Below are positions 34,870 through 44,700 of a stretch of 64,000 bases of DNA, piece by piece. The stretch is taken from the NCBI GenBank assembly GCA_965230795.1, contig OZ246020.1, forward strand, positions 1,984,001-2,048,000, given 5' to 3'. Within the stretch, counting starts at the first letter, position 1. Each line of letters starts with the position of its first letter. The notes beneath the pieces were generated by a model. That model was not told the DNA's origin. It saw only the letters and a program-made list of their open reading frames with translations, and searched no databases. A program made the position numbers and the translations under genes. Origin of the DNA: PZPK01 sp965230795. Its GTDB lineage: Bacteria; Pseudomonadota; Gammaproteobacteria; Pseudomonadales; Oleiphilaceae.

Positions 34870-35036
34870 TTTAAGCTTTATTTTGATCGTTCATGCTCGT
34901 CTCTGATTTGTTTGAGTTTTTCGAATTGGCGTGCAAGGTAAACATCATTTCCGATGGTTGTCTGTCTGGAAACTGGGTGGGAATAACTCAAGTACACATT
35001 ATCAATTGAATGATCGATATTGAGGAGGGGTGAATT

Positions 35037-35354
35037 ATGTTTTTGAGATCGAAATGTTTCGTGGCAGGGGCTGCTCTGAGTTTATGGTCGGTCGTTGGAA
35101 GTGCCTACGAATATTGTGACGCTCATGTTCAGGAGATCAGCGTAAACGTGCATGATGGCACGACCTGGATTGAGCTTGCTGACAATACCAAGTTGAAGGG
35201 AACGGCAGAGGATATAGGTCTGGACGCAAACATTAGTATTGCGCTGGCGGCTCAGATGGCCGACAAGAAAGTGAAGGCCGTGCTAAATGATGGCGAGTCT
35301 TGCGGTACAAATGCTCTTGAAAACTGGACCTATTTGATTCCCTATCGACAGTAA
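35037..35354 (+). CDS. Small secreted protein, paralogous family (array member 2)
   Basis: A 105-aa protein with signal peptide (ending GSA). Family plan: VQEISVNVHDGTTWIEL strand, SIALAAQMADKKVKAVL helix-strand segment and late Cys in GESCGTN. It lacks the central Cys at the usual place but has an early one (YEYCDAH), so its disulfide, if any, would be different. GAGGAGGGG upstream of ATG 35037 is a strong ribosome-binding site. Confidence 0.7.
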   Translation: MFLRSKCFVAGAALSLWSVVGSAYEYCDAHVQEISVNVHDGTTWIELADNTKLKGTAEDIGLDANISIALAAQMADKKVKAVLNDGESCGTNALENWTYLIPYRQ

Positions 35355-35430
35355 GAAGGCTGCAAATGGTTGTATTATTTCGCGTGCCATCTATCAATCA
35401 TCTATCCATTATTAAGAAGGTTAAGGGATT

Positions 35431-35766
35431 ATGAATAGCTTGAAGATAATTTCGAAGTTTGCAGTGTTGTTAGCTGTCTTATTTGCTGTTTCAGTAAGTG
35501 CAACCGAAGATGCTGGTCATATTGATCAGCTATATTTGAATACCAATGGTTCAGTCGGCATTACCCTGGTCGAGGGCTATCCTAACGCAGTGGCGGAGCA
35601 AAATTGCGGTAGCAACAAAAAGATGGGATTCAAAAACGTTGGTAATGAGCACTTGGTTTCTGCTTTGCTCGCAGCGAAGGTCGCAAACAAAACAGTAAAC
35701 ATCACTACAAATGGTTGCTACTCGAACAACTGGATTGAAATTATCGCCGTAGAATTTATAGAGTAG
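35431..35766 (+). CDS. Small secreted protein, paralogous family (array member 3)
   Basis: A 111-aa protein with signal peptide (ending VSA). Family plan: HIDQLYLNTNGSVGITL, central Cys (EQNCGSNKKMGF), HLVSALLAAKVANKTVNITT and late Cys (NGCYSNNWIEI). This is one of the clearest matches to the family consensus. Confidence 0.74.
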   Translation: MNSLKIISKFAVLLAVLFAVSVSATEDAGHIDQLYLNTNGSVGITLVEGYPNAVAEQNCGSNKKMGFKNVGNEHLVSALLAAKVANKTVNITTNGCYSNNWIEIIAVEFIE

Positions 35767-35775
35767 CGCTCGCCT

Positions 35776-36417
35776 ATGGTGCGCTCCCTATACTTGATGA
35801 GTGGCCGGCTCATCTTATTAGTAATCTTTCTTTTTGGAATGGCTGCCTGCCAATCGATGACGCCTATTTCGCACCTGGTTCCGAAAATTAGCGTCGTCAA
35901 TTCTACCAACGGAAAGATCGAATTTTCCGGCAAAGGCTCTGCTGCCGGCCCAATGCTAATGACCTCTCTCGGCCCTTCAGGTATTGCGGTGGGCATTGCC
36001 ATTGATGTCGGGATTGGCAAAGAAATCAAAGCAGCAATGGATCGATCCAATCCTAATTGGTTTGCTAGCCTTTCAATGCGATTCAAAAACGAACTTACGC
36101 AAATGTGTTCAGGCGCCGAAAACACAAACGCGTTATGTAGTGAAGAAACGCTGCTTGTTTCAATCCGGGAAATTGGCTTCAAAACAACAGGCGGCAAAGA
36201 TGATCCCACTCATCCATTTCTGTCTTTTACGCTGGGGCCTGAAGGCAATGCAAAGGTGAAACGCTATACACTTGAAATGCCGGAATTAACCAAGCCTTTA
36301 GAAACCTTGAAAACTGATGGCAATGTCGTGCTTGTGCTATTGCATGTGTTGATCGAGGCCAAGCTTTCTGCGGTGATGAACAGGCGTGCTGCGTTGGAAA
36401 AGAAAGAAGAAATATGA
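35776..36417 (+). CDS. Lipoprotein of unknown function inside the array
   Basis: A 213-aa protein with a lipoprotein signal (hydrophobic run then GMAAC lipobox near residue 25). The mature protein has a Gly-rich stretch (GPSGIAVGIAIDVGIG) that could dip into a membrane, two Cys (QMCSG, ALCSE) and a conserved-looking C-terminal half ending KKEEI. It is not a member of the small family. It starts 9 bp after member 3, so it is cotranscribed. No named domain recognised; perhaps an accessory or protective lipoprotein for the locus (inference). Confidence 0.65.
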   Translation: MVRSLYLMSGRLILLVIFLFGMAACQSMTPISHLVPKISVVNSTNGKIEFSGKGSAAGPMLMTSLGPSGIAVGIAIDVGIGKEIKAAMDRSNPNWFASLSMRFKNELTQMCSGAENTNALCSEETLLVSIREIGFKTTGGKDDPTHPFLSFTLGPEGNAKVKRYTLEMPELTKPLETLKTDGNVVLVLLHVLIEAKLSAVMNRRAALEKKEEI

Positions 36418-36610
36418 TTTTGCGTGCTTGATCGAAGATAGAGCATTGAAAATGATTCACGTCAAATGTTTGATTTAAACGGACTGCTAGTGTAGCTAGG
36501 GAACGAGGCCTTTTCTATTGCATTTCTCGTTAAATTCTGAAGAATTCAGATTTCCTTGCTGATCACGAAAGTAGTGGTAATTGAATTGGTTTATTTTATT
36601 TGGAGAGTGT

Positions 36611-36943
36611 ATGAAAAGGTTTTTTGTAGTGTTGTTATTCCTGACTGCGTCAAACTCCTGGTCACTGGGGTGGTCGGATTGGACAACCATCACTGAGATA
36701 CAGACAGGTACCGGAGGGCATCCTATCTTCTATTTGGATGAAGCCGGTGATGCGCTCACTGGTTGCGATAATGGGTTATACATTCGTATGGACAGTGTGG
36801 ATGACTCCGAACTGAATCCTGGCGGATCGCGCTCATTTTCTACTGTGCTTGCCGCGTTTATGGCTGGAAAAGAGGTCAAGGTAAAAACGGATAAGTGCGA
36901 GTTCGGAGATCCAGCATTTAGGACCATGAGAGTGCGCAATTAA
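36611..36943 (+). CDS. Small secreted protein, paralogous family (array member 4)
   Basis: A 110-aa protein with signal peptide (MKRFFVVLLFLTASNSWS). Family plan: ITEIQTGTGGHPIFYL, central Cys (TGCDNGLYIRM), SFSTVLAAFMAGKEVKVKT and late Cys (DKCEFGDPAF). I start it at ATG 36611, which has GGAGAG upstream, instead of an earlier in-frame codon. Confidence 0.74.
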   Translation: MKRFFVVLLFLTASNSWSLGWSDWTTITEIQTGTGGHPIFYLDEAGDALTGCDNGLYIRMDSVDDSELNPGGSRSFSTVLAAFMAGKEVKVKTDKCEFGDPAFRTMRVRN

Positions 36944-37012
36944 TGACATCTAGTCGTGCATTAAAACAATAGACATCCTTTGTTTTTGAGTTAATTACTG
37001 AATTGTTAAATC

Positions 37013-37369
37013 ATGAATAAGATAGCTCTGATAGTGTTCATCATCCTGATCTCTGTGAATACCAATGCTGGCAATGCATACAGCAATGAGTTTTATGAGG
37101 TGTATCAGGTGGTTCCTTATTCAAGCACGTCAACACTTTATCAACACATGAACGGTTCGACCCTGATCAAATTTACCGAAGCAATTGAATGGACCGGAGC
37201 TGAAGGCTGTGACGAAGATGGAATCGTTATCCGAAACGAGGATGAGCATTTGTTGTCTATTCTGCTGACAGCCTGGGCGAGCGGTAAGAAAATGCGGGTG
37301 TATGCCGACACTTCGGAAGGCGGGATTGTAAATGGTCGGTGTTACGCTCGCGCGATTGCGGTTCGTTAG
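37013..37369 (+). CDS. Small secreted protein, paralogous family (array member 5)
   Basis: A 118-aa protein with signal peptide (ending TNA). Family plan: EVYQVVPYSSTSTLYQ, GSTLIKF, central Cys (EGCDEDGIVIRN), HLLSILLTAWASGKKMRVYAD and late Cys (GRCYARAIAV). Function unknown. Confidence 0.73.
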   Translation: MNKIALIVFIILISVNTNAGNAYSNEFYEVYQVVPYSSTSTLYQHMNGSTLIKFTEAIEWTGAEGCDEDGIVIRNEDEHLLSILLTAWASGKKMRVYADTSEGGIVNGRCYARAIAVR

Positions 37370-37376
37370 TTAGGGA

Positions 37377-37745
37377 GTGATTGTGATTAGGATTTCTAGC
37401 GTGTGTCTCAAGCTGACCTCTCTTTGTTTCATGCTTTCTCTACCAATGTCCGTAATGGCGATCAAGCATTCGAATGTGTCAGTGACGGGTTTCAGTCTGC
37501 ACCGGAATTTTGAAAATGTGGTTTTTGTCCAACTCTCAAGCGAAAACCCAAGCCGACTCGAATGTCACGCGAATGAAAACTGGGATTTCGTTCTCGATAT
37601 CTCAAATGATTTTGGGAAGGCTATGTATTCAACATTACTGACAATGAAGGCGAGTGGTTCGACAGGAACGTTTACCGGCACTGGTCAGTGCAATACGCAG
37701 TTGTATCAGTATGCTGAAGAGTTGTTGCGAATCGAGCACTACTGA
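37377..37745 (+). CDS. Small secreted protein, paralogous family (array member 6)
   Basis: A 122-aa protein with a long signal peptide (ending VMA). Family plan: SVTGFSLHRNFENVVFVQL, central Cys (LECHANENWDF), MYSTLLTMKASGSTGTFTG and late Cys (GQCNTQLYQY). It starts 7 bp after the stop of member 5. Confidence 0.72.
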   Translation: MIVIRISSVCLKLTSLCFMLSLPMSVMAIKHSNVSVTGFSLHRNFENVVFVQLSSENPSRLECHANENWDFVLDISNDFGKAMYSTLLTMKASGSTGTFTGTGQCNTQLYQYAEELLRIEHY

Positions 37746-37770
37746 TAAATAACAAACGGGTAAATAACAG

Positions 37771-38121
37771 ATGGGACGGGATATGTTTAAACGACTGCTT
37801 TTCTTGCTTGCTATTAGCTTTCCGGTTATTGCAAGCGGCGCGGTTTACACTGATGCGAAAATTCTTAAGGTGCTTGTAGGTCCTCTATACGGCAATGTTG
37901 TTCTCATAACCTTAAACAAGGCTCAGCCAAACACTGGATGTTTCACAAACCAAAGTTTTGATGTAGCGTTCGACGCGTCGACACCAGAGGGAAAAATATA
38001 CCTCAGCTCGGTACTGGCTGCGGCGGCTTCAGGAAAAACGGTAAAAATTACAACCTATGGGAATCAATGTAGCAATTATGACAGCGTAGAGGATCTGCGC
38101 TCGATTATTGTTGACTATTAG
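37771..38121 (+). CDS. Small secreted protein, paralogous family (array member 7)
   Basis: A 116-aa protein with signal peptide (ending ASG-A). Family plan: DAKILKVLVGPLYGNVVLITL, central Cys (TGCFTNQSFDV), IYLSSVLAAAASGKTVKITTY and late Cys (NQCSNYDSVEDL). ATG 37786 is an alternative start that gives a shorter leader. Confidence 0.73.
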   Translation: MGRDMFKRLLFLLAISFPVIASGAVYTDAKILKVLVGPLYGNVVLITLNKAQPNTGCFTNQSFDVAFDASTPEGKIYLSSVLAAAASGKTVKITTYGNQCSNYDSVEDLRSIIVDY

Positions 38122-38163
38122 TTTGCTCATGTGTTGCCGATAGCCATTGAGGAGTATCTTGGT

Positions 38164-38535
38164 ATGAAAACGATTAAGCATCCTATTTGGAGTGTTGCAA
38201 GAATGAAAAGGTATTTGTTTATACTTTATGGTTTGTTTTTTTGTACAACCGTTCTGGCTGGATGGAGTCAGCCGGGGAAAGTGACCTATATGTCTCTAGG
38301 TGATGACGGCTATCTTTACCTGCAGTTATCGAGCCCAAAAGTGGGAGGATGTACTGGACGTTTTTACATGATGGATTTGGTTGGTGATCCATTAGGAGAA
38401 GAGAAATATAGTTTGATACTGGCGCACAAAACTCTGGATGAAAACATTACTCTATACGCCACAGGGGCATGCATCGGTTCAAATAATGCTGAGGTAAATA
38501 TTATCAAGACCGAAGGTGATAATTTCAGCTATTAG
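38164..38535 (+). CDS. Small secreted protein, paralogous family (array member 8)
   Basis: A 123-aa protein. ATG 38164 has GAGGAG nine bases upstream and is preferred, giving a long n-region before the hydrophobic signal (YLFILYGLFFCTTVLA); ATG 38203 would give a shorter signal. Family plan: KVTYMSLGDDGYLYLQL, central Cys (GGCTGRFYMM), KYSLILAHKTLDENITLYA and late Cys (GACIGSNNAEV). Last member before the YD-repeat gene, 249 bp away. Confidence 0.72.
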   Translation: MKTIKHPIWSVARMKRYLFILYGLFFCTTVLAGWSQPGKVTYMSLGDDGYLYLQLSSPKVGGCTGRFYMMDLVGDPLGEEKYSLILAHKTLDENITLYATGACIGSNNAEVNIIKTEGDNFSY

Positions 38536-38784
38536 TTGCAAACAGTAGGTTGAACCAGAAGGAGTTGTTCTGATTTTGATCATTCAACTTACCGCTCGTA
38601 TTAACTCGTTCACGATTGATGGATTTTTACGATTGAGTCGTTGATGTCCTCTCGGTCATTTTTTAAGATTACAAAAAAGTAGTATTCATTAAATTCAAAT
38701 GGATTTGGTCTTCTCGGAACGGAGTTCTTTCCCTCCCCAGTTGCGATCCATTCTCCTGTTTAAAATTAACGTTACGGAGTTTCC

Positions 38785-41700
38785 ATGCGGTTCGCACGTT
38801 ATATCTGCGTTTATCTTTTTTCTGTTATTGGCTTATTACTATCAGGCAGTGTGTATGCCGATACAGATTTAAAAGAAGACAACTTCGAGATTTACATTGG
38901 TGATGTCAATCAAGATGGCGAACCCGATATCTACTACAGGGCAAAAGAGAAGATTCTGATTATTGCTGGTGATATCACAATTCCTATCCCGTTTGTCAGC
39001 GAAAAAAGTTTCTACTTGAGCGGGTTGGATGGCTCATTGATAGAGTTGACGGAAGATGTCGATCTAGAAAACTTTGCTTTAATAGCATCTGAAATCTTGG
39101 AAGGTGACTTCAATGGTGACGGGCTGCTGGATCACTTGCTTATCATCGACTCTTCTTCCCCAGTTGATCAGCTAGCTTTGAACAACATTATCATTTATGG
39201 AGATTCTGGAGATGTTCCCGGCTCTACGTATCAGTTCGATAAATTGGAAGGCTATGACATTGAGTATGCCTCGTTCACGGTTAAAGACATTAACCAAGAT
39301 GGTAAAGACGATATTTTAATTGAAGACGAAAGCGAAACGGTCATTGCGCTTGCACAAACCAATGGCGCGTTCAATGCAACTCGGGGTGGCGTGACGCCTG
39401 GTGTGATTGTACCGGGAGCGATTGCTGGAAGCTTTGATGTAGGCAAGGACGGTTCTGCAAATTACTCCATTCCTATTGCTGTACCGCCAGGCGGTGCAGG
39501 TATGGAGCCCAAGCTCGCATTTAGCTACAGCAGTGGAGCAGGGAATGGTTACCTCGGAATGGGTTGGAGTGTCACCCAAACGTCAGCAATTACCACGTGT
39601 AGTACGTCATTTATCGAAGACGGATATGTCGAGGCCGATGCAAATCTGTGTTTGGATGGGCAGCGCCTTATTGAGGTGTCGACAGGAGAATATCGTCCTG
39701 CCAATGCCGTCTCTATAAAAGTAAAAGAAATTCGGGGGGGAGATGCCTTCCAGGTGTACTACAAATCGGGCGAAGTGGCGTTGTTTGGTAACCACGATGG
39801 TAATACGCCAAAAGCATACGACTCAGATTTGGGCGTTTGGTACTTGTCAGAAATAGGGGATCGCGCAGGAAACACCCGTGCTTACAGCTACACGCATGAT
39901 GAGGCCAATAACGAGCGCTATTTAACGCATATCACTTATCCGGGCGGCATAGTCGAATACAAATATAATGATGAACGCTCCGATACGATGGAGAGCTGGA
40001 AGGATGGCATTCAAGCGCGAGTAACAAAAAGGCTTTATCGCGTTGAATCCCGCTCGAATGGTTACGTCTATCGCAGTTACGACTTGTCTTATTCTGAAAG
40101 TACTTCGGGTAATAGAAGTCGCCTGGATGGAATCGTCGAGTGCGGTGCCGATGGAACCTGCCTGAGTCCCACTACATTTGATTGGAGTGAGCTGTCGAAC
40201 ACCGGGTTTGCAAATGATGTGCAAACACCAATTGAGTTGAATAATGGTTGGTTAAACAATCCACATTACGTTGATCTGAATGGCGATGGCTTTACTGATT
40301 TGTTTATGGCGTCCGGAGGGAAATTTAAAGTACGTTTTAATAACGGAGATGGTACTTTCGGGAGTGTCATAAACACGGGTATTAGCAATGACCAAGGGTT
40401 GGATGCGTGGCAGCACACCTTCCCAATGGATATCAATGCTGATGGTGCAGTGGAAATCATGGTTCCTATAACGATAGAAGAGGGAGCAAGCGGACTAGGT
40501 GTCATCGAATATGTCAATGAAGCGTTTCGTTTGAGAAAGCTTTCTGCGACCAATTTGTCGAATCCTAATTCAGACTATTATCTTGGATTGGGCGTGTCTT
40601 TCAAGAAAAGCGACCACCCTAGGGTAGCAGATATCAATGGCGATGGATTGCCGGATATATTGCACGAATACTCAACCGGCGATTGGGCCGCCTTCATCAA
40701 TCTGGATGGTAGAAATTTCGCAAATCTGGATTATGAAGGAACGTATATTTATATAGAAGGCTTGAACTTCCCTCATAACTGGACCGGCACAACCTATGTT
40801 GAAGCGGAAAACGCCTCGACGTCATTTGTTATCGACATTGATGCGGATGGCAAACAAGAGTTGATGTACAAGTCCGGTAGTCAGTGGGCTGTGATGGAGT
40901 CTAGTTTCAATGAAGTTAATGGGTGGACAGAATTTGAAAAAAGGAACCTTGGCAGAACGGTTTACAATCCAACTACAGTTAAGCCCGTCGACTTAAATGG
41001 CGATGGCCTTACTGACATTCTGTATAAAAGAGATAGCAAATGGGCGTTTAATATAAACCAAGGAGGGACGCTGGGTCCCAGCGTTGTGACGACTTCTAAC
41101 TACAACTCAAACTCTCGTGTGCTGGACTATGATGACGACGGTCTTTCTGACATCGTTTATATCAGTAGTAGTAAATGGAAAATCAAGAAGTTTGTTGGTA
41201 GCGAAACTTGTCTAATCTCTGGAACGGGGTGCTTTCAAGAGGTAACGACGGGTCAGGCAGATGATGCCTATAAGGATGTTTACAACGTTGCCGACTTCGA
41301 TGGCGACGGGCTTAGCGACATCATTACCCAAAAGGATCACAAATATCGCGTATTCAAACGAAAATCCGCTACGACAGATACTTTACCGACTTACCTTACT
41401 AAAGTGACGAATGGCTACGGCCTGGTGACGGAATTCGAATACGGCCAGTTATATGATCTCCCAGCGAACGATAGTTATTACGACAAAGGCGATGATCTCA
41501 CTTTTCCGCTGCGAAATATTTTTGGGCCCATCCGAGTCGTTAAAAGCACAACAGTGGTAAAGGATGAAGGGTTTACTGATGTTGTTAATTATAATTATAA
41601 ACAACTGGCTTCCCATTTACAGGGCTTGGGAAGCTTTGGATTCCAGGAAATTACATCGACAACAAGCTTGACCAAAACGGTATCCACGTATAGCCAAGAC

Positions 41701-44700
41701 TGGCAAAACCGTACGCAAGGTATGTTATCAGGGCAAGTCGTATCAAAGCGTGCGACGCCTTCTGACTCCTGGAAAGAGGTTTCGACGAGTGACTACAAAT
41801 ATGAGTCCGTTGTCTCGGGCACACACCCTTTGATACGACATACCTATTTGGATGAAAAAACAGAAACCGCCAAAAAGCTTCTAAACGGAGAGGTATATAA
41901 AGCGGTCAAAACAGAATACACCCCTGATGTGGAGGAAGATGGCTTTTCTCTGAGTGATGATTTTGGAGAAATGAAGCAAGTCGTCGTCACGACAACAGAC
42001 AGTGACAATGCGGCCGCAGTAACAGAAACCCATACGGTTACCACAGTCAGTGACTACAAAGCACCGGATACGGCCAATTGGATTATTGGCCGTGTTACGG
42101 ACACAACGGTCACTTTTGAAGGCACTAATCGCGAAACAAAAACGCGCAAGTCATCCTGGGAGTATTACGACAGTGGTGACCTGGCCGGTTATCTCAAGTC
42201 TGAGACCATTGAGCCTGAAGACGATACGTTAACGAAAACCACTTCTTATACCTATAACTCAAAAGGCTTGAAAGAAACGGTGACCGTCTCGGTCAATGAC
42301 TCCAACTTCGCGCCTCGATCAACAACCACATATTATGACTCCTTGGGTAGATACCCGGTAGAAGTCGTCAATGACATTGGATCGGTATTGATGAGCTATG
42401 ACCCCTTATTGGGCCTAAAAACGTCTGCTACCGACATTAATGGCAATACCAGTTATCAGACGTATGACGGCTTTGGTCGACCCAAAACGACTACTGGTAT
42501 TGACGGAGTTACAACGACTACCACGTTCTATCAGGCGTCTGCGAATGATCCCAGCTCCAACTATTACGAGCCACTTCAGGAATCGGGCGGCTCTCTCAGC
42601 CTGGTTGCCTCTCTCCCGGCAGAATACTATGTCGAAAAGCAAGATCACAATGGTGTTTGGGAGCGAACATTTTTTGACCGGATAGGCAACGCATTTGAGA
42701 CGCGCACGTTAAATGCGTTGGGTAGCGCGGTTTCTATTCGAACGGAATATGATCGTTATGGTCGCACCCTACGACAGTCGGAGCCCTATTTCCAAAGCGG
42801 CGGGGATGTATTTTGGACGACGACTTCAGAGTTTGATGCCCTGCAACGCCCCACCAAACTCATTAACCAGGAAGGCAATGAATCTCTAGTTGCATTTGAT
42901 GGCTTAAAAACCGTTACCACAAATGAGTTGGGCCAAACCAAAACCGAAGTTCGAACCGTGGACGGCAAACTTTATGAAGTGACCGATAACGACGGCTATA
43001 AAGTTCGGTACGGTTACGATGCCGCTGGTAATATGACTTCCATGTCAGACCTGGTCGAGCTTATTGAGGAAGGTGCCGAGAACGATCCCTCAAACGACAT
43101 CACGACCACGATTGTCTACGATGAGCGGGGCCGTAAAACGTCCATGGATGACCCCAATAAAGGCACTTGGAGTTACACCCACAACGCCTTTGGCGAACTG
43201 GTACTGCAAGAAGATGCCGAAGGCCGAAAGGTTTGCCAGGCCTATGATTCATTGGGCCGCATGGTCAAGCGGATAGATGATTATTCGGGTTCGTCTGCTC
43301 AAGCGCTGAACCACTGTGCTGGCGATCCTGAAAATCCTCAGACGACAACCTGGCAATATGACGCGGCTGCAAATGGCTTTGGTAAGCTGGCATCGGTGGC
43401 AGGCCCCGATGGATATCATGAAAGCTACGAATACGATTCGCTAGGTCGTCCGATAAAGGCGACAAAAATCATTGATGGTAGAACCTACATTAGTACAACC
43501 GAATATGACAGCCAGAGCCGACCTCGCTCTGTTACCTATCCTAGTGGCTTAGAAATCGTCAATGAGTACAACGACCAGGGCGCTCTTCACACAATAAGCA
43601 AAGCAGATGGGAGTGAGTATTATTGGAAGCTCAACGCGGTAGATCAGCGGGGTAATGCCATCGATGAATCCATGTCGAGTGGCGCGATAAAACGTCTGAA
43701 AATGTATACCGATAATCGTGGTTTGCTGAAGACGATATTTGCGGAAGGCAGTATCAATGGCATGAGCCCAGTCTTACAGTATAACGAGGCGCTATACGAT
43801 GAAATTGGAAATGTCCGCTATCGCGAAGACTTGGTCGAGAATTCATCCGAAACGGCTTTTTACGATTCCATGAATCGCTTGCAGCATGTGGACCGAGTCA
43901 TCAATGGGGTCGCTCAGGATAGAGAGTCCATGGGCTACACCTACAACGGCAATATCAGCAGCAAATGGAACGTTTCAGGTAGCTATCAATATGGTGGAAC
44001 CTGCAATGGCGTTGAAGCCGGGCATAACGCTGTAACGCAAGCAGGTGGCAACTCCTACTGTTATGATCGAAACGGTAATATGCTCAGTGGTGCGGGCCGC
44101 TCCATTGTCTGGAGTGCATTCGGAAAGCCCACTGCCTTCTACAAGGGGACAACCGAAGTCCATTTTTCTTACGGACCTGACCGATCGAGAATTCAACGCA
44201 TTGATGACAAGGATGGCTCGATAACGAAAACCACTTATGTGGGTAGTTACGAGAGAGTAGAGAAACCCTCTGGCATTGTGGATGAACGCCACTATATCGG
44301 CGGTATTGTTGTGGTTAACCAAGTGACGAATGGTGAAGTGACAACGACTGAAGAGAATTATCTGTTAAAAGACAATCTAGGTTCAGTCATCGCCACAGTG
44401 AACCAGACACAGCTCCAGGCTTCTCCAAGTACTTACACCGGCGAACGCAGTTCTTTTGATTCATGGGGCTTGCGCCGTAATGCCGATTGGTCATCCATGA
44501 CTCTGGCTAGCCTCTATGAGTTTAAATCTGACGTAACAGATCGCGGGTTCACCGGTCATGAGCAGATTGATGAAATTGGATTGATTCATATGAACGGACG
44601 TGTCTATGACCCGGTTCTTGGCCGATTTATCTCTGCTGATCCAATTATTCAAAGTCCGACAGATCTTCAGTCGCTTAATAGATTCGCGTATGTTCGGAAC

